Source: Cristatella mucedo (lineage: Eukaryota; Bryozoa; Phylactolaemata; Cristatellidae). From it: 64,000 nt of DNA. The number at the start of each line of letters is the position of its first letter. Within the stretch, counting starts at the first letter, position 1. Location: contig WPIO01000034.1 of NCBI GenBank assembly GCA_009760855.2, forward strand, positions 3,896,001 to 3,960,000, given 5' to 3'. Both the position numbers and the translations under genes were made by a program. Positions 1 through 11,066 of the stretch are shown in pieces. The notes beneath the pieces were generated by a model. That model was not told the origin of the DNA and searched no databases. It was given only the letters and a program-made list of their open reading frames with translations.

Positions 1-200
1 GGTGCGGCGGCAGACGGCCTGTCTTTCGAGTGCCTGCAACTGGCAGAACAGCCGTCAGCAGCCTTCGCGCGCGCGACCGTTCCCGCGAGTCGGCACGGGA
101 TGGCCGGAATGCTGTCCCGCGTGCAGCTTATATGACGCTCCTCTGCATTCTGTTATATGTATATATGTATATAATATTATATGATTTAATATTATATTAC
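1..200. other. unclassified window edge with AT-rich stretch
   Basis: The first 120 bases are GC-rich and hold no coding similarity I recognise. Bases about 150-200 are a degenerate TA-rich microsatellite. The short open frames here look like chance. Confidence 0.4.
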
Positions 201-204
201 TACA

Positions 205-675
205 GCGTTAGATTGAGACCCCAATGCGAGTCGAAATGGTCTTGAAGATTTCATGCATCGATGTCTTGAGTCAAACATTGCTGCACAGTATTCTTTGGAG
301 ACCGTGCATTTAGTTCGTGTTCCCAAAGCCTGGAACTCCCTCCCGACCTGCATCAGAACATCCCCTGACCTGACCACATTTAAAAGGGAACTTAAAAACA
401 CACCTATTTAGGACAGCATACAGTGGGTCCCTGTGATTCGTCCTTCATGTGCTTATGCGTGCTGACACTGTGCATGCTGCCACTAACCACATTTGCATGC
501 TGACCCTGTTTATGTCACCCCTAACCATACTATTCATTGTGTTTGTTTTTCAAGCATGGTTTTACTTTCAATTGCATTTCCCTTTGCAGCAAATGTAAAG
601 CGCCTAGAAAGAGATTAAGTTCTCTGAGGGCGCTTTATCAAATGTATTATTATTAGTATTATTATTATTCACATA
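205..675 (+). mobile_element. CR1-like LINE, 3' end remnant
   Basis: The plus strand encodes the end of a non-LTR reverse transcriptase (PKAWNSLPTCIRTSPDLTTF and following residues), a motif typical of CR1/L2-type ORF2 C-termini. The 3' untranslated region follows. It ends in a tail hairpin (about 597-640), where AGAGATTAAGTTCTCT sits between GCGCC and GGCGC, and then in ATT repeats. The copy is 5'-truncated and has no long frame, so it is dead. The same tail recurs more than ten times in the window. Confidence 0.75.
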
Positions 676-689
676 TGTATCCTTGCAGC

Positions 690-2640
690 TGAATCTATCG
701 TTTGCCTAAACCCCATGTCTGCATTCCTAAGTAGATCGTTGCACCCGAAGCAATACTGACTCTGTGGAGTGATTAGCTCAAAAAGCCAGACTGGAAATTA
801 CTAGCAAGGTTTGAATTTTCGATATGTGAGTTCAGCTGATCTGCCACGACTCTTTCCAGTGTCTTTGATAGGATCGGTAGAAAGGAAACTGGCCGGAAGT
901 TGCTCAAGTTCTCATGGTCTAGTGTTGCTGTCTTGAGTAGTGGTCGGACTAAAGCCCTTTTTTATAGATGCTGGAATATGACTTGAAGCTAATGACATAC
1001 TCGTGATGTTAGTTACGCACGGCAGCACCAGATCAATGCAACATTGGAGCAGGACAGTGGGAACAGGGTCCTAAGGACTTGCTGTCTTCTTTTATTGGGA
1101 TATGAACTTCAGGACGAGTTGACTAGTGACCTCCTTGAATGTAGATATTGAGGTGCTGCAAGGAATTGAAGGACAGCATTCTAGGGTGGTTTTGCCATTG
1201 TAGGGATGGACTCCCTGATCTTGCCCATCTTCCGGACAAAGAAGCTAGAGAAGCGATTGGCTAGATCATCGCAGGGATCACTAGGTAAGGAGCTAACCCA
1301 GGAGCGGTTGAGGAGATGGTTGATCGCCGACGTCAGCACTTTTGGATTGAGCATCTGTGATTAGACAATGTTTTATAGAAGCTAGACTTGGCCTTTGTTA
1401 TGATCGATTGGTACAATATACAGTAGTCCTCGTATGCCTCTCTATGGACAGTCAGTCCTGATCTTTTGTGTGTGCTTTTCAAGCTTGTGGTTAGTATTCC
1501 TAGCAAGTGTAATGTCTGTATTAAACCATACATGGGCCATCTGGGCGAGGGGGCACGCACAATGCGCCTAGTCAGAGGCGCAAACTCGTCTAGCGTGTCC
1601 ACTAGTTTCGTGTTGTAGCAATCTACTAAAGATTACACGTCGGATGGGGGACTGAGCAGCAGAGGCGAGGCAGATATTCTCGCACGGACAGCATCGATGT
1701 CAAGGGTCTTGAGGTTTGTGATTTTAAAGGAGGAGGATGGCACACATTGAGTAGAGTGAATGAGATCTGCTTGTGGTCACATAAGCGAGATTTGTAATAA
1801 TTGGGGGATGGCAGAGTGCAGCTGTATAAGAAAATTTCGTCGAGTATGTGACCCTTTTTATGATTAGGGCCACGCACACGAGCCGCAAGAGACAATGTGT
1901 CAGTCAATGCACGAGTATCAGTGCTGAAGGCCTCGGATGAGTTATCAAAATGAATTGCGAAATTAACCATAGCGACGAAGGATCGGCTTCTTGCACTCGG
2001 AATGGAAATGAGATCGAACAAACCTGAGATAAAGGAGGATCTTGTACTCGGTGGGCGACAGACTACTGCCACCAACGGTAGCTTGTTGTCGGTTGAAATC
2101 AAAACAATAGATTCGAAAGACTGCTTCGAGGGTGATGCAAATGGCTTGAAGTCAAATTTCGAGCGCATGATAATAGCAACTCAACCTCCAGCTTTGATTG
2201 ATATAGGGGTGTGAAAGAGTGAGAAACCAGTCGGGTTAGCGACTTTAATTGTCGCGTAATTTACCGATTTCAGCCAAGTTTTAGTCAAGGCGAGCAGGTC
2301 GAGACCTTTTTCAGAAATAAAATCACTTATTACAAGAGGTGTATTGCAAACTGAGCGATGATTCCAAAGACAAGCGTTAGGTGGGCCGCCGTAGTAAACA
2401 GGGCTAGTGACCATTAAGTTAGAAAGATTCACAGTGACGCTTGTGGCGGAGCGTGCTGAGCGGTTCGAGACAATGCTAGGAATACCAAACGAGCGGTTAC
2501 TCAGCTCGCAGTTCCAGCCCAACGAGCAGCATCTGAGCAGGCAGTTCCGGCCACCGCGGTGGCTCCGGGGGGCTTTTCTTTTGTTAGTGCACAGTTCACG
2601 AATCTTAGCAACAGCAGTAACATCTAGGGATGCATTTTAA
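690..2640 (-). mobile_element. CR1-like LINE fragment, endonuclease to start of RT
   Basis: Read on the minus strand, three decayed frames follow in LINE order. About 2522-2181 is the start of an APE-type endonuclease (ISDFISEKGLDLLALTKTWL). About 2168-1626 is the rest of the endonuclease (LPLVAVVCRPPSTRSSFISG; a HKKGHILDEIF block). About 1602-1333 is the linker. About 1330-780 holds the first reverse-transcriptase blocks, broken by stops. The downstream RT and 3' tail are missing, so the element is internally broken or 3'-truncated. Clade assignment (CR1/L2/Rex group) rests on motif resemblance only. Confidence 0.7.
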
Positions 2641-2739
2641 CAACGATAGCAAAGCGATAATAGGTGCGCACAATCATTGCTAGCGTGCAGGCTACTAGCT
2701 CCCGGCGTAGCTAATGCAGCCGCCGGCGTGGGAGACGCC

Positions 2740-2888
2740 GAGCTGGTTTGTGCCAGCGGTTAAGGTGTTCGCTCCGACCAAGGTCTGGCTGAGGTCGTGG
2801 GCTCGAGCCCCGAGGCAAATGTGACGCGCCTGAATAGAGATTAAGCTCTTTTGGGGCGATAAACAAATTAATTGTGCTATCTGCGTTA
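2740..2888 (+). mobile_element. tRNA-derived SINE (family A)
   Basis: The head resembles a tRNA promoter: an A-box-like stretch near 2757 and a B-box-like GGGCTCGAGCC near 2800. The tail near 2830-2870 (GAATAGAGATTAAGCTCTTTT, shortened here) resembles the hairpin tail of the CR1-like LINEs in this window. Related copies lie at about 20085-20195 (+), 30225-30345 (-) and 38360-38470 (-). Confidence 0.6.
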
Positions 2889-3368
2889 TATACGCAGCAG
2901 TCCAAAGCGACAAGCGTTTAGACGTCCATAGGCACGTAATTTCTTACGCGAAATGGTCAAACAACAGATATGCTTTAAACAGATCCTACCTGCATCGGTT
3001 TCCGTAAAGGATGTTCGCAAGAACTTCGATTTTCTGAAGAATTTTGAAACGCACAAAATGCGCACGAAGTGCTTGGTGTGCCGCGGCAATGAACGGGCGA
3101 TGTTATCAGTAGCGGGCAGTGCAGCTCGTGTACCCCAGCGCTGAGCGCGAGCTTCGCTTGGCGGAAGGGAAGGATGCATTCTGTAAAGCCGTGAAGCGGG
3201 ACCCTCACTAGCGTTGGCCTCTGAGCCTCTCTCTGAGCTGCAGCAACTAACAATTTGGGTCCTAAAAAGACGCGCAAAAGACCTTGTCTCAGCTCTAAAG
3301 CACGCTAACGCAGCAGACGACTCGTACCGCCGTCTACCGCAGCTTAGCCGTGAGAATTCTCGGACTGG

Positions 3369-3418
<50 letters not shown>

Positions 3419-3543
3419 ACTTCCACTGAGACGTACTTGTGCTGGCTGTGCTTTCGGAATGCACTTCCGCTCCGCTTCTGCTCTTCGTTTTGCAGTGCGA
3501 CACACGACGTGCGACACACGACGTGCGACACAGGCACTAACAG
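2889..3543. other. 5' flank of Gal3ST copy A
   Basis: This flank leads into the Gal3ST copy A start codon. It holds the CCG repeat (annotated separately) and a short direct repeat at about 3496-3535 (CGACACACGACGTG, two copies). The open frames here come from the GC-rich repeat and resemble no protein I know. Promoter and 5' UTR probably lie here, but no core promoter element could be fixed. Confidence 0.45.
3369..3417. repeat. (CCG)16 trinucleotide repeat
   Basis: About sixteen uninterrupted CCG units lie some 130 bases before the ATG of Gal3ST copy A, most likely in its promoter or 5' UTR. They create artefactual poly-Pro, poly-Arg and poly-Ala frames. Confidence 0.95.
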
Positions 3544-4791
3544 ATGATAACGTGCATAGACATACTCGCGAGAAGTCGCTCAGTGCAGCGTCGACGCCTC
3601 GCCGTCGCGATAGCAGCGCTATGCTCGACGCTGGCTGCTGGGTGTGTGGGCGTGCTGGCATTGCAAGACTACTCGCCGCTCGACGGCGTAACTCGCTCGT
3701 GGGGCGGCGACGCGCTGCTTACGCGCGGCTTACCGCCGGCCAATCACGTGTACTTCCTGAAGACGCACAAGTGCGCCAGCACGACGCTGCAGCGCATAAT
3801 CCTCATGTACGGCATCAAGCGCAACCTGTCGTTCGCGCTGCCAGCCGACGGCGGCAATCAGTTCTGGCCGCAGCCGTTCAGCCTGCGCGCGGCCAAGCGC
3901 TCCGCCGCCTACCCGCACTTCGACATCATGGCCGTGCACGCCAGGTACACGCCGTCGGCCCCCAGTCACATGCCCAACGACACCGTCTTCCTGTCCGTCG
4001 TGCGCGATCCGGCCGAGCACCTGCAGTCGCTGTACGAGTACTACCAGATCGCGCGTTGCCTGGGCAACGCCAGCTTTGAGCGGTTCGTGCGCGACGTGGG
4101 CCGAAACCGCAACGGCGTCGACGCGTCGATGAGCGGCTGCCCGATCGGCGTCGTCAGCAACATGCAGATGTACGATTTCGGATACGACGAGTTCGCCATG
4201 CGCGCGGCGAGCGCCGCTCGGCGAAGCATCGATCAACTCGACCGAGCGTTTCACCTCGTCCTCGTGGCCGAGCTGTTCGACGAGAGCCTCGTTCTCATGG
4301 GCGACCTGCTGAACTGGAGCGCCGACGACCTCGTCTACATCAAGGCCAACGCGCGCGCGTCAGCGGCGGCGCCCATCGCCGACGACATCCGGCAGCTCAT
4401 CTACAAGTGGAACTGGGCGGACAAGATGCTGTACGATCACTTCCGCTCGAAGCTGGAGCGCCACGCATCGGCGCGCGGGCGAGCGTACGTCGAACGGCGC
4501 GTCGGCGAGCTGGCGTCGCTGCGCGCCAAGTGGCACTCGCTGTGCGTGAAGAGCGTCGTCTCCAGCCGCGCCGCTCACGGCGGCAACGCGAGCCATCCGG
4601 CGGCAGCGGCGGCAGCGGCGGCAGCGGCGGCGGCGGCGGCGGGGGCGGCGGGCACCAGAAGAGCGGATGTGGCCCTATACGAGCTGAGCGACGAGGGGCG
4701 GCGCAACGACACGTGCGCGCTGCTCACCATGCCCGAGATGGGCGTCATCGAACGGGTGCACCGGCTGTGGCCGGATGTGGCGTCGTCTTAG
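3544..4791 (+). CDS. galactose-3-O-sulfotransferase-like protein, copy A
   Basis: A single-exon 415-residue protein of the Gal3ST (galactosylceramide sulfotransferase) family. These enzymes move sulfate from PAPS to O-3 of galactose on glycolipids or glycans in the Golgi lumen. A short basic N-terminus is followed by one membrane segment (about residues 19-40), as in type II Golgi enzymes. The 5'-phosphosulfate loop is FLKTHKCASTTLQ (71-83). The 3'-phosphate site is SVVRDPAEHLQSLYEYY (151-167). The family signature WNWADKMLYDHF is at about 289-300. Several N-glycosylation sequons are present (for example NLS, NAS, NWS). A GCG/GCA-encoded poly-Ala tract (about 353-367) precedes the conserved Cys/PEM end. 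The ATG at 3544 is the first in frame and gives a sensible cytoplasmic tail. Compared with copy B, 10.5 kb away in tandem, the C-terminus stops about 50 residues earlier. Substrate is unknown; the family call is firm. Confidence 0.9.
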   Translation: MITCIDILARSRSVQRRRLAVAIAALCSTLAAGCVGVLALQDYSPLDGVTRSWGGDALLTRGLPPANHVYFLKTHKCASTTLQRIILMYGIKRNLSFALPADGGNQFWPQPFSLRAAKRSAAYPHFDIMAVHARYTPSAPSHMPNDTVFLSVVRDPAEHLQSLYEYYQIARCLGNASFERFVRDVGRNRNGVDASMSGCPIGVVSNMQMYDFGYDEFAMRAASAARRSIDQLDRAFHLVLVAELFDESLVLMGDLLNWSADDLVYIKANARASAAAPIADDIRQLIYKWNWADKMLYDHFRSKLERHASARGRAYVERRVGELASLRAKWHSLCVKSVVSSRAAHGGNASHPAAAAAAAAAAAAAAGAAGTRRADVALYELSDEGRRNDTCALLTMPEMGVIERVHRLWPDVASS

Positions 4792-5050
4792 CTTTGTGCT
4801 CGCCCTGGAGGCGTGTCCAGGCGTGTCCAGGCATGTCCAGGCATGTGCCGCATGCGGTGCAAGAGCCGACGACAGATTCGTCAGCACTGCCCAGAGATCC
4901 CATCCTGCACTTGATATCCTGCCTGCTTTTTTTTCGGCCCGAGCGCTAAGTGTTTGACCTCGGTGCGGTGCTGTACGTTGCCGCAATTAGGGAGCCCTGG
5001 CGGCGTCGCGTACAGTCGCGCTCGAGTGTTTAGCCTGCGACGGATTGCAT
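4792..5050. other. 3' flank of Gal3ST copy A with short tandem repeat
   Basis: Four copies of a 10-bp unit (GCGTGTCCAG, with GCATGTCCAG variants) lie at about 4811-4847, just after the stop codon. No clear polyadenylation signal is visible close by. Confidence 0.5.
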
Positions 5051-6800
5051 GCGTTCGCCCGGGTTCTACGAATTACCGCAATCCACTCTAATTAGGCTAG
5101 CAACGACCAGACGTAAGTGTTGCCGAGCTAAAAAATTTCTCTGATATTGTAGTACGTGTTCGAATTTATCTGTCCACAAAATTGCATGGCGCTTCGCGCG
5201 CGAGCACTTATGCAAATGAGCTTTGACGCTGACGCCTGTACCGCAATTCATTCTAGTTCCCGTTAAATCCACCACAAATCAGCTGCCTACAGCTCCAAAA
5301 AGTTTGGAATATCAAACTGCGCTACACGTACAACGTACACAGAAAATTTCGCGCGATTCCGCTCACGCGTTCTCACAAAGTCCACTGAAATAAGGTTGCA
5401 GTGGCCCAGGCCAATACCGCAATCCACCGCAAACCACTGCATTCCAACGCATTCCGCCGTGCATCGAAAGAAATCCTGATCGAAAAGCTCCTTTTTTGAT
5501 TGCATATGACAGCACACTCTGCGACAATTGCATTTAAAAAATTTCACTCGCATTGGCACGGCCATTCTTGTGCAATGCGCTACAATCGACTGCAGTAGCT
5601 CAGGCCAATACCGAAATCCACTTCAATCCACAGAATCCACCGCATAAAAAAATCGAAATACATTGCGCCGAGCTCCAGTTTTTACTGCATATTAAAGTGC
5701 ACCAAACTGTGTGCACAACCACGTAAAATAAAAAAAATTGTGCAATCTTGCACTGTGGCAATGGGCGGCAATAGCCTGAAATGACCTTGAAAACAACCGC
5801 AATCCACTCTATTCCACTGCAAATCATCTTCAAATCGCCATCAAAATTAAATCAAATCAAAATCGCCATCGCGAAGCTCTAATTTTCATTGCATATAGGA
5901 CTAGACTCAGTTCAAAGTGCATCCACAAAATTTCGCACCATTGGGCATATGCGTTCTCATGCAATGAATTGCAATCGACTGCAACGGCCCGGTCCCATAC
6001 CGCAATCCACCTCAATCCGCCGAAATCCACTGCAATCCGCCACACAGCGACCAGAATGCGTACACTAGAAGCTCTAATTGTGATTGTACGCTGCTCTATT
6101 CTTCGGTTATTGTGTACTCGCATAACTTCACTGTAATTGCCTCGGGCATTCTGCATCAATGCACTGCAATTGACTGCAACTGCCCGGGCCAGTACGTCAA
6201 TGTACCGAAACCCGCCGAAAAATGACCAGAAAACGTACACTTTAAGCTCTAATAGTGATTGCATGTTGCTCGAATTTTTTGTTATTGTATTATCCCACAA
6301 TTGTACTGCAATCGCGTCGATCATTCGGCATTAATGCACTTCAGTTTACTGCTGTGGTCCTGGCCGATGCCTCAATATACAGCAATCAGATGCAAAATGC
6401 CCTGAAATTGGTTTCGCAATGCTCCAATTTGTAATGCATGTTACAAAGCACACTGGTTAAATTCAACCACATCATTTTAAGTAATTGCGCTCGTATAATC
6501 TCGGGCAATGCATGGCAATCTACGGCAACGGCTCGGCTCAAAGCAGCAATCCACTACGATCCGTGGCAAGTTGACACTAAACTGGCTGCACGAAGTGCCG
6601 ACTGTCATCGCATTTCACATTTCTTTGTGCTAAAAATGAAATCGTAGGACTTTCAAGCTATTTTGCACGTTAATTGTCAACGATACACGGTAATCGACAG
6701 CAATGGCAGGGACCAATACCGAAATCCGTGGCAAATCGACGAGAAATCAGCTGCACCAAGCTCAAATTCTCATTCCACGTAACATCTCAGTAAGTGCACA
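5050..6800. repeat. degenerate satellite, monomer about 170-200 bp
   Basis: Two motifs alternate with regular spacing. One is a CCAATACCGCAATCCAC-like block at about 5413, 5608, 5794, 5992, 6190, 6363, 6535 and 6711. The other is an AAGCTCTAATTGTGATTGCAT-like block at about 5475, 5683, 5872, 6067, 6243 and 6420. Steps of 172-208 bases imply 8 to 10 strongly diverged monomers. No coding potential is seen. The array fills much of the space between Gal3ST copies A and B. Confidence 0.7.
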
Positions 6801-7375
6801 CATTCGTTCAACCCTTTCAACCAGCTCCGACCGTTCAATCTGCGAGACGATCGCAAAGTCTTCAAGTGGAAATAATTAAAATGTGTATACAATAGTAATA
6901 TAATATACGCTCGCATATTATATTATATTCAATGTAATATAATATAATGTATATGTAATGTGATACAATAACTTATGATAGTAAGATGATGATCATTAAA
7001 TAATTAGCGAACTGCCATTAGGCACTGGTTTGTTTTATTTTAAACTTCCAGAACAGTAAGACACTGAAACAGGGCAGAGACACTGAACGATCGGCTGAAA
7101 GCGCGCAACTTCCGGTGCATTACCGGGGTCTTGTCCGATTGGGAATGCTCTCGCGATTCACTGCCCAGGTAGTGTGCTCGAGTCGTGCAACAGGTAGGTA
7201 GCTCACTATTTCCACTGTACCACTGCCAGGGGAAATAGCCGTTAAGGTTCTTCTGCCATTCCGTATGTAAGCGAGGCAGTTGAATCAGTTGACGTCTATT
7301 TATTTATTATTTAAAAAGTTGGCACAATTGGCTGAAGCTTCGATTCGTGGGCCTGGACTCTGTAACTCTAAAGCG
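6801..7375. other. unclassified, with AT-rich stretch
   Basis: About 6880-6990 is a TAATATAATATA-rich degenerate microsatellite. The rest shows no gene or repeat I recognise. Confidence 0.4.
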
Positions 7376-7380
7376 TCTTT

Positions 7381-7500
7381 CGCAACGACACCTTCTCTCC
7401 TGCTTCAACCGCTGACACCTTCTCTCCTGCTTCAACCGCTGACACATTCTCTCCTGCTTCAACCGATGACACCTTCTCTCCTGATTCCGCCACTGACACT
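7381..7500. repeat. 27-bp minisatellite, about 4 copies
   Basis: The unit GACACCTTCTCTCCTGCTTC plus AACCGCT is repeated about four times with increasing divergence. As 27 is divisible by three, it keeps a short frame open (PSLLLQPLT repeats), but there is no other sign of a gene. Confidence 0.85.
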
Positions 7501-7534
7501 TCGCTGGACCTTGATCATGCACTTGATAATGCAC

Positions 7535-8320
7535 TTGATGAAGCGCCCTCAGAGAACTTAATCTCTTTCTAGGCGCTTTACATTTGCTGCAAAGTGAAAT
7601 GCAATTGAATGGTAAGTAAAATCATGCTTGAAAAACAAACGAAATGAATAACATGGTTAGGGGTGACATGCACAGGGTCAGCATGCAAATGCGGTTAGTG
7701 GCAGCATGAACAGTGTCAGCACGCATAAGCACATCAAGGACGAATCACAGTGACCACTAAATGCTGTCCTAAATAGGTGTGTTTTTAGGTTCCTTTTAAA
7801 TGTGGTCAGGTCAGGGGATGTTCTGACGCAGGTCGGGAGGGAGTTCCAGGCTTTGGGAGCATACGAACTAAATGCACAGTCTCCAAAGGATTTGAGGTTT
7901 GTACGAGGTATTTGTAGACTGTTGGATTCCGAAAAGTGGGTGGTACGATGCTTGGCCTGATGGGGTAGTATATCTGACAGATAGGCTGGAGCCATAGAAT
8001 GAAGGGACCTAAAAGTGAGCGACAAAACCTTGAAGTCAATCCATTGCTTGACTGGTAGCCAGTGTAGGTCGGCGAGAAGTAGTGTGAGGAGGCAACTGCG
8101 ACGCTCATGACAGACAAGCCTAGCTGCAGAGTTTTGCACCAGCTGCAATCGCCTGATCGCACATGCTGGTAGGCCAGTAAGCAGTGAGTTGCAGAAGTCG
8201 AGATGGGATGCCACGAATGCATGGACCAACTTGGACGTGGTATCCTTATCTAAACAAGCCCGACCTGCGCAAGGCAAATCTCTTAATTTATTGCCCTGAC
8301 GAAGCATTGCTTCCCATTTC
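7535..8320 (-). mobile_element. CR1-like LINE, 3' end with RT C-terminus
   Basis: The minus-strand frame at 8307-7678 reads through the C-terminal third of a LINE reverse transcriptase (VASHLDFCNSLLTGLP; LQLVQNSAARLV; FGDCAFSSYAPKAWNSLPT). It is the longest intact piece of this family in the window. The 3' untranslated region and tail hairpin (about 7545-7595) follow. The 5' part is missing. Confidence 0.8.
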
Positions 8321-9290
8321 TTGGGTACGTGAGATGAAACCTGTTGGCTACAGTACGCGCTATGTGGACCTGCTTATGCTTCGAGCGCACCATGGATAAC
8401 TCTCCGGTGTAGCTTATTAGGATTGTGCGTGACTTTATTGCAGTTATTGATGGAGACCGAAACCTGAATGCCTATATACACACACGAGCTGTTCACTGCA
8501 TGTGGTCTCGCTTCGCTGAGTCATAGCAGACACGCATTACATGCCTATTACACGTCACTCCCGGAAGTACTCGTCGCGGAAGACAATGCTTCGCCATCTA
8601 GCCATGTGACGCAAGTGTGCCAACTTTCGGCGTGATGAAGTGAAGGACGGACTTCTTCGCTTTAGTTATGAGAGGTGCATGCATATATATACATATATAT
8701 ATATATATTTATTTATTTATTTATTTATGTACGTGTGTGCGTATGTATACATGTGGGTTTGTGCGTGCGTGCGTGCGTGCGTGTATTGCTACCTCTCTGT
8801 CAATTGCGATCTCATTCATTCCGTCTTTCACCTCCCTCTCTCTCTCTTATTCTCGCTGTATCTTAACATTTCTATTTCTCTTGACTCCTCTCCTGTTTTA
8901 GGCTCGAGGATAGTTTGCGTTAAGTACGCGCGTCAGCGCTAGCAGCCGCCATCGCCAGCTGCTAATTGCGCCGTTCGGAAACACTTGTACGTCTCAAAGG
9001 AAGTAAATAATTGCCTAGCATTTAGAAATACGGAATCACTTGTGATCGATACGTACACATGCATTCGTACATGGTCTTTCAGGTAGGCACAGCCTGAGCA
9101 TTTCCTCCCCTAACCCTCACTCTGATAGACAGCAACACCCACAATAAAGTGGATACCGCGCTGCCTAAATTGGCTTTCCGCCTCAAAATCCCCTGTAATG
9201 CTGCCTGCAACTAAAAATATGTCGTCACGCATAATAAATAGAAAACAAATAAAGGCAAATAAATAAAGACCGGCATCAGAAAGGGACGGC
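8321..9290. other. unclassified, with microsatellites
   Basis: A compound microsatellite (TATA, TTTA, then GTGC units) lies at about 8680-8785 and a CT-rich stretch at about 8835-8855. The short frames here are products of these repeats. No gene is supported. Confidence 0.4.
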
Positions 9291-11066
9291 GCGACGGAAA
9301 ACTTTGGCGAGCCTCGGTTTCCTCGGGCAGCTACGTCCGATCCCGCCCCCTCAGGCAGCCGCGGCGCGGCGCTGTCTCTCCTGCGCGCACGTCTCTGCGA
9401 CCGGAGCGCACTGCAGTCTAGCCATCAGGCGTCGGCGCGGAGGACGAGACACGCTCCTCGCCGCACCCGCCGCCACGGCATGGCCGCCGTCCGGTCGACC
9501 TGCTGCCTCCGCACCGTCGCTCAGGCGGCTCCGCCCAGTGCACGTGCGGTGTCGGATGCCCGCCGACCGGAAGCCGAAGCGCTACCACGTACTCAGCAGC
9601 ATCCGGCGGCCACCGACCGGAGGCAGACGTCGAGGCTTATCGCGGCGACCGCAAGTCGCCGCCGCCGTCGCTGGCGAAGCTCCGCTCGCGAGAGAGCAGC
9701 CTCCACGTAGTAGCCTCGTTGTAGCCTGCGTAGTAGCCGCGTTGTAGCCGCCGCGCGCCCTGCGCGTCGCTACCTGCGGGGCTACAAGCGGCGTTTGCAC
9801 GCTAGCCGAGACCTGGGCATTCGCTCTCCCCGCAGCAGCCGAGCGGCGCCAAAACATGTCCGAATAGCCGACCGGTTGACATCTGCGTCCAACGATTTCT
9901 GAGGACAATGCATCGCGCTAATGCATTATTCAATGCGCTCATGTCCGATACAGTATGGAGACGGAGACGGGGGTCGGCGCTAGCGGCTAAAAACAGCAGT
10001 CCGCCGGCGGATCGAACGCGCATCGCGCCCGCGCCGCGGACGGTTCGCTCGTTGCTTCGTTGGGGCGCGCGCGCTCCTGGCGGCCGCCGAAACGAGCGAC
10101 CAGCGTACGTGGACCGCTGAGAGCGGCGGCGGCGGACTCTTCACGGTCGTACCCAGCGGCCGCCGCCGCCGCTGCTCTCAGCCTACGGCTCTCAGGCCGC
10201 GGCTTGAGCCGTCGAAGCGAATCGTCAGAAACCCAATAGACGAGACGCTGCGAGAGACTCCTGACGTCCGTCCGGCCGACCGCCACGGGCCGTCGCTTTA
10301 CCGCAGTCCTCGCGTTTGCCTCACTTTCGCATTACTCTCCTTGGCATTACCATCGTGCGTTTGACCAATCTATACCTTTGACCTGGCTCTGACTTTTGCC
10401 CGCAATTCGGTCGACGCCATCGAACGCAACGTCCCCGATATCGACTAGAAGTCCCGACGTAGCATGACTGGCGCGCTGTCAATTAGCGAACCCTTTCCGA
10501 AATCCGATGCGCACACACTCGCCGCCACTCTGTGGATCGGCCGATGCTGTCGGCTGCTCCGAGGTCCGGCTCCGACGGGGGGGGGTGGTTCGCCACTTGT
10601 CCTCCTGCTCCGTCACCGTCGCTCTGCCTGTTCTCGCTAGAGGTGAGGCGCGCGATTGGCGTCGATGATTGGCAGGCTCTCGGCTCCTTAGCGACGCTGC
10701 TGCGCGGCGGCGGCACACGCGGCAGCTGACGTCACGCTGACGCGCGCGGGCACACTCTCCGGCGGGGCATGAGAGCGCCTCGGGGCTCCTGAGCGCCGAG
10801 CGGTTAGGGCCGAGAGCGCTACGGCAACAAAAGTCGAGCCGCGTCTCGTATTCGCCGAGCGCTTGCGATAGCGCGAGGTTGAAACTCCCACGTCTCGAAG
10901 CCGCTGCGTCTGCGGTGTTTCCGCGGAACTAGCGCTCAGATCTCAAATATAGCCGCTTCGATCGCGCTCCGACGGACGACCAAGACGACGGCGGCAAGTG
11001 CTCGAACGTAAAACGCTCGAGTGAGAAACTATTGGCGCCGCTGTACGGCGCCAGCCATCTTGACTC
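9291..11066. other. GC- and CpG-rich region upstream of Gal3ST copy B
   Basis: Base composition shifts to GC/CpG-rich across this interval, as in a CpG island. Several short overlapping frames exist on both strands, rich in Arg, Ala and Pro, without recognisable domains; I do not call them genes. An imperfect GGC/GCC inverted repeat lies at about 10108-10185. Promoter and 5' UTR of copy B are most likely inside. Confidence 0.5.
10727..10734. promoter_or_regulatory. palindromic CRE-like site (TGACGTCA)
   Basis: A full 8-bp TGACGTCA palindrome lies in the CpG-rich region, 332 bases before the ATG of Gal3ST copy B. This is the consensus for CREB/ATF bZIP factors. A chance match cannot be excluded. 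Confidence 0.4.

Noticed and set aside
9304-9747. 147-codon GC-rich frame upstream of Gal3ST copy B
   Set aside because: No recognisable domain; typical Arg/Ala/Pro composition of CpG-rich DNA, with overlapping frames on both strands.
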